In this document: piece by piece, positions 1-6,504 of the stretch
How the letters are laid out: every line of letters begins with the position of its first letter
Position numbering within the stretch: position 1 is the stretch's first letter
NCBI GenBank assembly: GCA_964506935.1
Contig: CAZDOD010000070.1
Coordinates: 1 to 13,684 of the forward strand
Length of the DNA stretch: 13,684 nt
Source of the DNA: CAZDOD01 sp964506935
GTDB lineage: Bacteria; Desulfobacterota; Zymogenia; Zymogenales; Zymogenaceae
Direction: 5' to 3'
Position numbers and translations under genes: made by a program
Notes under the pieces: model-generated
What the model saw: only the letters and a program-made list of their open reading frames with translations
Database searches by the model: none
Told to the model about the DNA's origin: nothing

Positions 1-40
1 GGAGCTAAAGGCGATGGAGATGGAGCGTCAAAAGAAATAG
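1..40 (+). CDS. possible C-terminal end of an upstream gene
   Basis: Reading from base 2, the first 39 bases give a short charged tail (ELKAMEMERQKK) followed by TAG at 38-40. That composition looks like the C-terminus of a bacterial protein cut by the window edge. Another frame also stays open until base 87 but gives an odd glycine-rich then hydrophobic string, so the frame is not certain. No function can be assigned. Bases 41-132 are AT-rich and hold no gene I can support. Confidence 0.3.
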   Translation, partial: ELKAMEMERQKK

Positions 41-132
41 TCTTCAGATTTATTTTGATGATACTTTTTTATCCACTTTTTTAAGAGTCTTTGCCTAAAT
101 AGATTGATATAGAAAATTTTCGATCTTTAAAT

Positions 133-591
133 ATGGGCGATCTCGCCGTTTATACGCTGGGCTACGAGGGGCTTTCGATCGATGAATTCTTCGGGATTTT
201 GACCGAAAACGGGATCCTGCACCTGATCGATGTCAGGAGGGACCCCGTGTCCCGCCGCTACGGCTTTCACAAAAAGACCCTCTCGAGCCTCTGCGACGGA
301 TACGGCATCGAATACGCGCATCTGCCTGAGCTCGGGATCGAGTCGAAATATCGGAAAGACCTGAAGACCGAGGCCGATCGCGAACTCCTCCTATCTCGCT
401 ATGAGACCGAAACCATAAAGAGGGAGATGAAGACCGTCTCCGATATCTCACGGCTCATGTCCGAAAGGCCGTGTGTGTTGGTCTGTCTCGAATCAGACCC
501 GAATCGGTGCCACAGATCGATCCTGGCAAAGGTCGTGGCAAAAATCAGCGGACTCCCTGTAAGACATCTTAAGGCCGCAGGAGACCCGTAG
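133..591 (+). CDS. DUF488 family protein
   Basis: A 152-residue protein with the hallmark motifs of the DUF488 family (PF04343): an N-terminal TLGYEG (residues 8-13), the basic signature DVRRDPVSRRYGF (33-45), a central GIEYAHLPELG stretch, and a C-terminal C-x-E-x5-C-H-R motif (C118, E120, C126, H127, R128). The length is usual for the single-domain form. The molecular function of the family is not established; the conserved Arg, Cys and His suggest binding of an anionic or nucleic-acid ligand, which is inference. The ATG has no strong Shine-Dalgarno sequence. It lies 55 bp upstream of the DUF5131 gene on the same strand and may be co-transcribed with it. Confidence 0.9.
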   Translation: MGDLAVYTLGYEGLSIDEFFGILTENGILHLIDVRRDPVSRRYGFHKKTLSSLCDGYGIEYAHLPELGIESKYRKDLKTEADRELLLSRYETETIKREMKTVSDISRLMSERPCVLVCLESDPNRCHRSILAKVVAKISGLPVRHLKAAGDP

Positions 592-646
592 GAATCCACT
601 TCGGGCGTTTTGACGCCAAAATATATAAGAATCTTTAGTATCAATA

Positions 647-1393
647 GTGTCAACCTATTCAAAAATCGAATCGAGATTTGAAAGCTGGAACCCGACGACC
701 GGGTGCACGAAGACCAGCCCCGGATGTAAAAACTGCTACGCAAAAAAAATCGCGCTTCGCCTAAAGGGGATGGGGCTTAAGAAATACGAGAGGGGGTTTC
801 TGCCGACAACGCACGACTCTGTCCTCGACCTTCCGATCAAATGGAAAAAGCCGAGGATCATCTTCGTCAGCTCGATGGGCGACCTCTTCCACGAAGACAT
901 CCAGACCGATTTCATCAAAAAAACCTTCGACGTCATGGCAGCGGCCGACCGCCACATCTTCCAAATATTGACCAAGCGCTCTAAGAGACTTCTGGATATC
1001 AGCGGTAAATTGCCGTGGCCCGAAAACGTCTGGATGGGCGTCACGGTCGAAGACAACGACCACCAATTTCGGATAGCCCACCTGAAAGCGACCGACGCAC
1101 GCATAAAGTTCCTGTGCCTCGAGCCGCTCCTCGGCCCCATTCCAAGGCTCGATCTCGTCGGCATAGACTGGGTCATCGTCGGCGGCGAATCGGGGCCGAA
1201 TGCTAGGCCTATGGCGAAAGAGTGGGCGACCGGCATCCGAGACCAGTGCGTGGCGGCGAAAGTCGCTTTTTACTTCAAGCAGTGGGGCGGAAGGGATAGG
1301 AAGAAGACGGGGCGCATCCTCGATGGCAAAATCCACGACGAGATGCCCGCCGTAAAGAAGATAGAGGGCCAGTATTCGCTGGCCCTAAAATGA
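647..1393 (+). CDS. DUF5131 (phage Gp37/Gp68-like) family protein
   Basis: A 248-residue protein starting with GTG (no in-frame ATG upstream of the conserved N-terminus). The N-terminus carries WNPTTGC and a cysteine cluster C20-x6-C27-x2-C30 followed by YA, the signature of the Gp37/Gp68 or DUF5131 family, which resembles radical-SAM-type cysteine clusters. Further family blocks are the ILTKRSKRL segment, GVTVED, FLCLEPLLGPI, DWVIVGGESG-x-NARPM, and a C-terminal RDQC-x5-FYFKQWGG with GR-x-LDG. The protein is probably cytoplasmic; its substrate is unknown. Members occur in phages and in bacterial accessory regions, but nothing else here looks like phage. The last codons form a perfect hairpin (1365-1386). 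Family assignment is firm, biochemical role open. Confidence 0.9.
   Translation: MSTYSKIESRFESWNPTTGCTKTSPGCKNCYAKKIALRLKGMGLKKYERGFLPTTHDSVLDLPIKWKKPRIIFVSSMGDLFHEDIQTDFIKKTFDVMAAADRHIFQILTKRSKRLLDISGKLPWPENVWMGVTVEDNDHQFRIAHLKATDARIKFLCLEPLLGPIPRLDLVGIDWVIVGGESGPNARPMAKEWATGIRDQCVAAKVAFYFKQWGGRDRKKTGRILDGKIHDEMPAVKKIEGQYSLALK
1365..1386. other. perfect 8-bp hairpin at the end of the DUF5131 gene
   Basis: AGGGCCAG (1365-1372) and CTGGCCCT (1379-1386) are perfect inverted repeats around a 6-base loop, ending five bases before the stop codon TGA at 1391-1393. On the + strand it is followed by AAAATGA, not a T-run, so it is not a classic terminator there. On the - strand it is followed by a loosely T-rich stretch and could end transcripts of the lipoprotein gene that stops at 1531. 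The role is inference. Confidence 0.45.
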
Positions 1394-1463
1394 ACCGGGA
1401 TGGCCAAAAGATTGATCAGCCCCCACGGTCTAATATCTAAATCCATATATATTTAAAACGCCT

Positions 1464-1490
1464 GTAGAGGCACGGCATGCCGTGCCCCCT
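1464..1490. repeat. GTAG-headed palindromic intergenic repeat, copy 1
   Basis: The core GGCACGGCATGCCGTGCC (1469-1486) is a perfect 18-base palindrome, preceded by GTAGA and followed by CCCT. It sits between the convergent DUF5131 and lipoprotein genes, in a gap of 137 bases that contains no gene. A related copy on the other side of the lipoprotein gene (2269-2292) matches 20 of 24 bases. From general knowledge it resembles the GTAGGGGC...GCCCCTAC type of short dispersed palindromes seen in many bacterial genomes; I cannot count copies here. Confidence 0.65.
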
Positions 1491-1530
1491 GTACCTTTTG
1501 TTTGGAATTTATCTATCTTTCGCCAGATGA

Positions 1531-2139
1531 TTACTTAACCGCCTGATAAAACTCATCCGATGCAAATTCCTTTGCGGCCTCGTTTAATGCCTTGTTGAGC
1601 GCCTCTCTGACCACCTTCTCATATTCAGAGCTTGCCCCAATCCACAGAGCATTTGTTTCCTCACCCTTGACCTCTTTTTCCCATAAGACACTAGATGTCT
1701 CTTTATCCGTTAACTTCAACATCACGTCGACTTTTTGCCAGACGGCGACATAGAGATCGAGCCAAAATTCCAAAATCTCCCCCTCCAAAACTACGTCAAA
1801 ATTCGAGAGGTCTTCCCCTTTTTTCTGAATGACCACGGTATATCCCGCCGCCTCAAGCGCCTCGGCAAAATACTTAGTCAGTAGAAGCTCTAATTTTTCA
1901 TTGCTTTCTATATTCCCCAAAACCATCCCGTAGACGTTCCGCTTATTACCAATATACCCCTTGATGCGCCCCTCACGTTTGTCAACAAACTTCTTGACTA
2001 AGATATTACCTTCCTTTTTATCAGAGATTGTATTTATAGGATCGTGGGTAACATCGATTTTCGTGACACCGATTGCACATCCGCCGAGAAAGAAGGCCAA
2101 AACGATTACTAAAGCGGAAAATTTAATTAATCCTTTCAT
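1531..2139 (-). CDS. YajG-like outer-membrane lipoprotein
   Basis: A 202-residue protein with a clear type II signal peptide: basic MKGLIK, a hydrophobic stretch, and lipobox LGGC at residues 18-21. The residue after the lipidated cysteine is Ala rather than Asp, which by the usual rule favours outer-membrane sorting. The mature part alternates beta-strand-like and amphipathic stretches (ILVKKFVDKREG, FAEALEAAGYTVV, FDVVLEGEILEFWLD, DVMLKLTDKETSSVLWEKEVKG, C-terminal helix), the layout of YajG or LptE/FlgO-like envelope lipoproteins. Exact family is uncertain. The start is supported by GGAGGG placed 4 bases before the ATG. It is a single gene on the - strand, flanked by copies of a palindromic repeat, with a Fur-box-like element at its promoter. 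Confidence 0.8.
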   Translation of the reverse strand: MKGLIKFSALVIVLAFFLGGCAIGVTKIDVTHDPINTISDKKEGNILVKKFVDKREGRIKGYIGNKRNVYGMVLGNIESNEKLELLLTKYFAEALEAAGYTVVIQKKGEDLSNFDVVLEGEILEFWLDLYVAVWQKVDVMLKLTDKETSSVLWEKEVKGEETNALWIGASSEYEKVVREALNKALNEAAKEFASDEFYQAVK

Positions 2140-2183
2140 AAATCCCTCCAGAAATAAAAGTTCATCTTATCAAGGCATAAAAT

Positions 2184-2212
2184 AGTATATCACTTTGAAA
2201 TAATCATTATTT
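2184..2212 (-). promoter_or_regulatory. lipoprotein promoter -10 with Fur-box-like inverted repeat
   Basis: On the - strand a TATACT -10 hexamer (2189 to 2184) lies about 45 bases before the lipoprotein ATG. The -35 region is poor but is covered by AAATAATCATTATTT (2198-2212), a perfect 7-1-7 inverted repeat whose core ATAATNATTAT equals the core of the classical Fur 7-1-7 box. A regulator bound there would occlude RNA polymerase. Low-complexity AT sequence can produce such palindromes by chance, so iron control is a hypothesis. Confidence 0.4.
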
Positions 2213-2268
2213 AAAGGTAAAATCTTCAACGAAATCCCAACGATCGAAATTTTATGAGCCGATATTAA

Positions 2269-2295
2269 GTAGAGACAAACCATGCCGTGCCCTTA
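2269..2295. repeat. GTAG-headed intergenic repeat, copy 2 (degenerate palindrome)
   Basis: Bases 2269-2292 match 1464-1487 at 20 of 24 positions, in the same orientation. All four differences lie in the left arm, so the palindrome is broken while GTAGAG and CATGCCGTGCCC are retained. It lies 7 bases beyond the stop codon of the metallopeptidase gene (2302) and upstream of the lipoprotein promoter. Confidence 0.6.
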
Positions 2296-2301
2296 TTTTA
2301 A

Positions 2302-2658
2302 TTAAGTATACTCCCTCAACTCCTCCTCGGTCATGCCGAAATAGTGGCCGATCTCGTGAAGGAGCGTCAGGCGTATCTGCTCTACCAGTTCCTCTTCGGT
2401 CTCGGCTATTGACTCGATGTTTCTCTTGAAAAGCACGATCTCGGACGGCATTATTGGCCCGGAATAAAAAGAGCTAACCTGCCCGAATGGGACGCCCCGA
2501 AACAGGCCGAGGAGTATCCTCCTGTCCTTTATACCTACCGACCTCAAGTCCTCCCTTGTCGGATACGACTCGACCGAGATCGCTATATTATCGAGTTTTT
2601 CCCGAAACTCCTCAGGCAGCTCCAGAATTGCCCTCTGTATGTAGCTCTCAAACTTCAT
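2302..2658 (-). CDS. zincin-like metallopeptidase family protein (PF06262 type)
   Basis: A 118-residue protein ending in HEIGHYFGMTEEEL, the HExxHxxG zinc-protease motif (H101, E102, H105) typical of the small zincin-like family PF06262 (former DUF1025). The rest matches family layout: an N-terminal helix with LPEEFREKLDNIAI, a middle LLGLFRGVPF segment and an IVLFKRNIE strand just before the motif. No signal peptide, so presumably cytoplasmic. Proteolytic activity in the family is inferred from the motif; substrates are unknown. The length is normal. The ATG has only a weak purine stretch upstream. It lies about 160 bp upstream of the lipoprotein gene on the same strand, with a separate promoter likely for each. 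Confidence 0.88.
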   Translation of the reverse strand: MKFESYIQRAILELPEEFREKLDNIAISVESYPTREDLRSVGIKDRRILLGLFRGVPFGQVSSFYSGPIMPSEIVLFKRNIESIAETEEELVEQIRLTLLHEIGHYFGMTEEELREYT

Positions 2659-2678
2659 AGAAAAATCTCAATTTTTAT

Positions 2679-2704
2679 GGGCTGACACGTGGGCCAGCCC
2701 CTAC
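2679..2704. repeat. GTAG-headed palindromic repeat, variant 3 (inverted orientation)
   Basis: GGGCTG (2679-2684) pairs with CAGCCC (2695-2700), with further imperfect pairing inside around CACGTG, and CTAC follows at 2701-2704. Read on the - strand it starts GTAGGGGCTGG, so it shares the GTAG head and palindromic form of the copies at 1464 and 2269 but has a different core. It lies just upstream of the metallopeptidase start. Confidence 0.5.
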
Positions 2705-3046
2705 TTCGGTTGCATGCAACTTTTATTTTTGTGTGTAACTAAAAGCTTAAGCGTATAAGTCTCAATTTTTTTAAAGAATAAACACCGGTAATCCGTAATA
2801 ATCCGATCCCTCATTCTATTTTCGATGATTTTTCCGAAATGTCAAGTACCTTATGAGGGATGAATGTCAATAAGTAAAACGGGCGAAGCACAGACCGATA
2901 ACTATATAATTCTTTTAGTTGATCCAAGTAGAGCCAATATAATTTCGCTTCGAGCGTCTTTGATATCAAACTATTTTTACGACATATAATAAATCGACAC
3001 ACATCGAACAAATTGTATTTCTGCCTTCCAAAAATCTAAAAAATAC
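2705..3046. other. AT-rich intergenic region without a convincing gene
   Basis: A stretch of roughly 340 bases between the metallopeptidase start and the feo promoter. The only open frame of note is on the - strand at 2811-3011, starting with TTG, with no good ribosome binding site and no recognisable motif; I do not call it a gene. I see no RNA gene or repeat here. It may simply be spacer, possibly with decayed coding sequence. Confidence 0.5.
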
Positions 3047-3099
3047 TTGACAAATCTGTTTGGTTATATTATAAAATAATTAGTTAGGCGTGACTAACT
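3047..3099 (+). promoter_or_regulatory. feoAB promoter with AGTTAG-N6-CTAACT operator candidate
   Basis: TTGACA (3047-3052), a 17-bp spacer and TATAAA (3070-3075) form a near-consensus sigma70-type promoter. The expected transcription start falls around 3082, giving a leader of about 55 bases before feoA. Starting exactly there is a perfect 6-bp inverted repeat, AGTTAG (3082-3087) and CTAACT (3094-3099), with half-site centres about 12 bp apart, as expected for a dimeric repressor. Position and target gene suggest an iron-responsive operator. The spacing does not fit the classical DtxR box and the sequence is not a Fur box, so the regulator is not identified. Confidence 0.6.
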
Positions 3100-3137
3100 T
3101 TTTTTATTCAATGTAGGCTTTTTTATAAGAAATATCC

Positions 3138-3440
3138 ATGACATTAAAAGATCTAAAAGAGGGCGATTGGGCCCAGATAGTCAGGGTCGGGGGTAGAGGC
3201 CCCTTCAGGAGGAGGCTCATGGAGATGGGCTTTGTGCCCGGAGAGGCCGTATATGTCGAAAAATACGCCCCGTTGAGGGACCCGATCGATTTTTTGATTA
3301 TGGGATACCACGTGAGCCTCAGGGTCGAAGAGGCGAACATGGTTGAGGTGACCACATTTCCCGCCGCCACAGAAGCACCCTGGGGCAGAAGGGGCGGTCC
3401 AAAAAGAGGAAGGAGGGGAAGGGGTTGGAGAAGAAGATAA
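3138..3440 (+). CDS. feoA: FeoA family protein (ferrous iron transport accessory)
   Basis: A 100-residue SH3-like FeoA protein. It has the opening TLKDLKEGDWAQIVRV, the central RRRLMEMGFVPGEAVYVEKYAPLRDPIDFLIMGYHVSLR-x2-EA-x-MVEV that defines the family, and no membrane segment. FeoA is a small cytosolic partner of FeoB that supports Fe(II) uptake. Residues about 80-100 form an unusual tail rich in Arg and Gly beyond the usual fold; the DNA encoding it also contains the feoB Shine-Dalgarno site and start. It overlaps feoB by 16 bases, so translation is probably coupled. The promoter at 3047 lies directly upstream. Confidence 0.93.
   Translation: MTLKDLKEGDWAQIVRVGGRGPFRRRLMEMGFVPGEAVYVEKYAPLRDPIDFLIMGYHVSLRVEEANMVEVTTFPAATEAPWGRRGGPKRGRRGRGWRRR
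3411..3416 (+). promoter_or_regulatory. Shine-Dalgarno site of feoB
   Basis: AGGAGG, inside the end of feoA, 8 bases before the TTG at 3425. It decides the feoB start, since the TTG leads directly into the EKKITIALAGNPNSGKTT N-terminus expected of the family and no ATG lies close upstream in frame. Confidence 0.75.
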
Positions 3441-5539
3441 CGATAGCGCTCGCCGGAAATCCGAACTCCGGGAAGACAACGATCTTCAACCGTCTTACCG
3501 GTGCGAGGCAGAAGGTCGGAAACTGGGGCGGAGTCACGGTTGAGAAAAAGGAGGGGAGAGTAAAACACAACGGTTACGACATACATGTCGTCGACCTACC
3601 GGGGACCTACAGCCTCACCGCCTACTCGATAGAGGAGATCGTCGCCCGAAACTTCATCCTCGACGAAAAGCCCGACATCGTTGTCGACGTCATAGACGCA
3701 TCGAATCTCGAGAGGAACCTCTACCTCGCAATCCAGTTCATGGAGCTCGAGACTAAGCTTGTATTCGTATTCAACATGATGGATGTCGCAAGCGACCGGG
3801 GCCTTAGTATCAATACCGAACAACTCGCCAAACTACTCGGCGCCCCCGTCGTCCCCACCGTCGGGACGACCGGAGAGGGGATCGAGAAGATACTGGATGA
3901 GATTATTAAAATACACGAGGGCAAAGAGGATGTAGTAAGGCACACAAAAGTCAGATACGTTAAAGAGGTAGAGGAGGAGATAAAAAAGATCCAGGACGCT
4001 CTTAGACGGGACAAGAAGTTCTCGAAGAAATACCCGCCCCGCTGGGTTGCCCTGAAGCTCCTCGAAGGCGACTTCGAGGTCGAAAAAACCGTAAAAAACG
4101 ACTGCTCGGAAGGAGTTGAGGCGATAAACCTCGCGAGGGACGCCACGGATAGGATTATCTCGATCTTCAAGGACGATCCCGAAGTCATAATGACCGACCG
4201 TCGCTACGGTTTTATCAGCGGCGCCGTAAAGGAATCGGTCAAGCGTGTCGCACTGAAAAGGAGGGACATATCCGAGAGGATAGACATTTTCCTCACAAAC
4301 CGCATCATGGGTTTTCCGATCCTCTTTTTTTTCATCTGGGCGATGTTCAACCTCACGTTCGGTATCGGCCGGCATCCGATGAACTGGATCGAGAGCGGCG
4401 TTGGAATGCTCTCCAACTTTATTGTAAGTACCTTCCCACCCGGCGTCTTGACAGATCTCGTCGCCAACGGCATTGTCCCGGGCGTCGGGGGCGTGGCGGT
4501 TTTTGTCCCTAATATATTTATCCTTTTTCTCATTATCTCGATCTTCGAGGACACGGGATACATGGCGAGGGCGGCATTCATCATGGACAAGGTCATGCAC
4601 ACCCTGGGCCTCCACGGAAAATCGTTTATCCCGATGATGATGGGATTCGGCTGCAACGTCCCGGCAATCATGGCAACGAGGACATTAGAGAACCGTGATG
4701 ACAGGATCCTCACGATATTGATAAATCCCCTGATAAGCTGCAGCGCAAGGCTTCCGGTATATATACTTCTCGCCGGGACTTTTTTCCCGAAACATGCGGG
4801 GAACGTGATTTTTTCAATATATTTAATTGGTATCGTCCTCGCCTTTATCATGGGGAGGTTTTTCAGAAAGACCCTGTTTCGGTCCGAGGAGGCACCGTTC
4901 GTCATGGAGCTCCCCCCGTATAGGATGCCGACACTCAGGGGGACACTGATCCACATGTGGGACCAGGGGGCGATATTCATAAGGAAGATGGGAACGATAA
5001 TCCTAATCGGCTCCATGGTCGTATGGTTCCTGTCGAGCTACCCGGCAAATAAGACCGATGATACGAGTCACGACAAAAAGGGTGGGGTCGCAACAGAAGA
5101 TATCTATGAGGCCCCGACCTCCGAGACCGACGCACCCGTAGTGGATAAGGGTGGGGAAATAAGCTACCTCGAGTCGATCGGGCACTCGATATCGCCGATA
5201 TTCGTCCCACTCGGTTTCCCGTGGGAGGGATCGGTCGCACTCCTCTCGGGCTTTGTCGCAAAAGAGATCGTCGTGAGCACCTTCGGGGTGATCTACGGAA
5301 AGGAAGAGGACACCTCGATCGGAAAGTCAATGATGGAGGCGGGCTGGACACAGGTTTCGGCATATGCGTTTATGGTCTTCGTCCTCCTCTACACGCCGTG
5401 TCTCGCCACGGTCTTCGTGATACGAAAAGAGACCGGCTCTTCGGGATGGGCCGCATTTTCGGTCAGCTACTCCCTAGTCCTTGCATGGATTATGGCTTTT
5501 GTGGTATACAGGGGGGGGATGCTCCTCGGTCTGGGTTGA
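3425..5539 (+). CDS. feoB: FeoB ferrous iron transporter
   Basis: A 704-residue Fe(II) transporter of the inner membrane. N-terminal G-protein domain: G1 GNPNSGKT (residues 11-18), G2 Thr near 38 in GVTVE, G3 DLPG (57-60), G4 NMMD (117-120). A helical spacer domain follows to about residue 280. The membrane part starts near 300 and carries the Gate motifs: FGCNVPAIMATRTLENRDDR (C410), NPLISCSARLPVY (C439), GFVAKEIVVSTFGVIYG and YTPCLATVFVIRKETGS (C659). Residues about 537-579 form a hydrophilic, Thr/Asp/Lys-rich loop longer than I would expect. It starts at TTG with AGGAGG 8 bases upstream and overlaps feoA; no feoC-like gene follows. GTP-dependent Fe(II) uptake is well established for the family. 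Confidence 0.97.
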   Translation: MEKKITIALAGNPNSGKTTIFNRLTGARQKVGNWGGVTVEKKEGRVKHNGYDIHVVDLPGTYSLTAYSIEEIVARNFILDEKPDIVVDVIDASNLERNLYLAIQFMELETKLVFVFNMMDVASDRGLSINTEQLAKLLGAPVVPTVGTTGEGIEKILDEIIKIHEGKEDVVRHTKVRYVKEVEEEIKKIQDALRRDKKFSKKYPPRWVALKLLEGDFEVEKTVKNDCSEGVEAINLARDATDRIISIFKDDPEVIMTDRRYGFISGAVKESVKRVALKRRDISERIDIFLTNRIMGFPILFFFIWAMFNLTFGIGRHPMNWIESGVGMLSNFIVSTFPPGVLTDLVANGIVPGVGGVAVFVPNIFILFLIISIFEDTGYMARAAFIMDKVMHTLGLHGKSFIPMMMGFGCNVPAIMATRTLENRDDRILTILINPLISCSARLPVYILLAGTFFPKHAGNVIFSIYLIGIVLAFIMGRFFRKTLFRSEEAPFVMELPPYRMPTLRGTLIHMWDQGAIFIRKMGTIILIGSMVVWFLSSYPANKTDDTSHDKKGGVATEDIYEAPTSETDAPVVDKGGEISYLESIGHSISPIFVPLGFPWEGSVALLSGFVAKEIVVSTFGVIYGKEEDTSIGKSMMEAGWTQVSAYAFMVFVLLYTPCLATVFVIRKETGSSGWAAFSVSYSLVLAWIMAFVVYRGGMLLGLG

Positions 5540-5541
5540 TA

Positions 5542-5575
5542 CATCCAAAAAATTTGCGGATGAAAAACTTTTTTT
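5542..5575 (+). terminator. weak terminator-like hairpin after feoB
   Basis: CATCC (5542-5546) pairs with GGATG (5558-5562) around an 11-base loop; AAAAAC then seven T follow (5569-5575). It begins 3 bases after the feoB stop. The stem is short and the T-run is displaced, so termination is only possible. Confidence 0.3.
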
Positions 5576-5607
5576 GTAGATATCCAAAAACGGACTGAAT
5601 TGAGATT

Positions 5608-6429
5608 ATGGATAATAGGAAAATAGTATTGGTAAGCGACATACACGGAGAATACGGGAAACTCTTCAGTGCACTCTCCCCCGACGATATCTTATTTATT
5701 GCGGGCGACCTCCTAAACTTCATGGACTTCACCGACCTGACCAAGGGGATCCTGTATCAGGCCTTCACCATGGAGGAGCTCATCGAGGGCTTAAAAGAAA
5801 TGTCGAAAGGGAATTATGAAAGGATAAGGGAGGCCTTAAGAGAGATCAGAACCCCGGGGGAGGAGCGGTACGAGAAGATAAGGCCGCTTATTGAGGAGAG
5901 CTACGAAGAGCTCGCCCGAAACATCCGGTGTGAAACCTACATTATCTTCGGAAACGACGATTACCCCGATATGCTGAAGGCCAAAACCGACAGTAAAGCC
6001 CACGTCATGGATTCGGGGGTAGTCTCGGTTGACGGCGTAAAGGTGGGCCTTGTCTCGGGGCTTCCCGAGAGCGAACGCCATATGGGCCTCCCCGGAGAGA
6101 TACCGCAAAAGACCTTCAGGGAGCGGCTGTTCGGCCTCGGAAAAGTCGACATCATCATAACACACATACCCCCCGACGCGAATCCCGAAGAGAGCGACCT
6201 CACATACGATCTCCTCGCCAAGAGGCACGAGCCGTCGAGCCCCGATCTCACAGAATACATCAAAAAATACGATCCGAGATACTCGTTTTTCGGCCACGTC
6301 CATAACCCGAAGGTCGACCGAGCAAAGATCGGAAACACACTGGCATTTAACCTAGGGTTTTTCAAGCTCAGAAAAAAGATAACGAGGATAGATCCCAAGA
6401 CCCTCGAGATGGAAGAGATCGACGTATGA
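5608..6429 (+). CDS. calcineurin-like metallophosphoesterase
   Basis: A 273-residue cytoplasmic phosphoesterase with the full metal-binding set of the superfamily: SDIHG (D11, H13), AGD (G33-D34), GND (N116), TH (H186) and GHVH (H230, H232). These ligands bind two metals in family members that hydrolyse phosphomonoesters or diesters. Between the GD and GN motifs there is a long helical, charged insertion (about residues 55-105, EELIEGLKEM...RIREALREIR...IRPLIEESYEELA), which may shape substrate choice. The substrate cannot be read from sequence. It lies 68 bp downstream of feoB and 75 bp upstream of the YmdB-like gene, on the same strand. The ribosome binding site is weak. Confidence 0.9.
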   Translation: MDNRKIVLVSDIHGEYGKLFSALSPDDILFIAGDLLNFMDFTDLTKGILYQAFTMEELIEGLKEMSKGNYERIREALREIRTPGEERYEKIRPLIEESYEELARNIRCETYIIFGNDDYPDMLKAKTDSKAHVMDSGVVSVDGVKVGLVSGLPESERHMGLPGEIPQKTFRERLFGLGKVDIIITHIPPDANPEESDLTYDLLAKRHEPSSPDLTEYIKKYDPRYSFFGHVHNPKVDRAKIGNTLAFNLGFFKLRKKITRIDPKTLEMEEIDV

Positions 6430-6504
6430 AGTTTTATCGCCGCCATCGGTCGTGACTTTCGGGCAGGATGTCCTAAAAAATATTAAGAGAATTCAAGTTT
6501 ATCT

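Noticed and set aside
2811..3011. A 66-codon open frame on the - strand in the feo upstream gap
   Set aside because: It starts with TTG, has no well-placed ribosome binding site, shows no domain or signal and lies in AT-rich sequence; it may be chance or decayed coding sequence.
3082..3099. Calling the feo inverted repeat a DtxR/IdeR box
   Set aside because: The half-sites share GTTAG/CTAAC, but the spacing between them is 6 bases instead of 1 and the outer bases do not match, so only an unidentified operator is claimed.
4204..5016. Long - strand open frame of 270 codons opposite feoB
   Set aside because: It is the antisense of the FeoB membrane domain, with composition set by the FeoB codons and no motif of its own. 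The same applies to the frame at 3833-4615.
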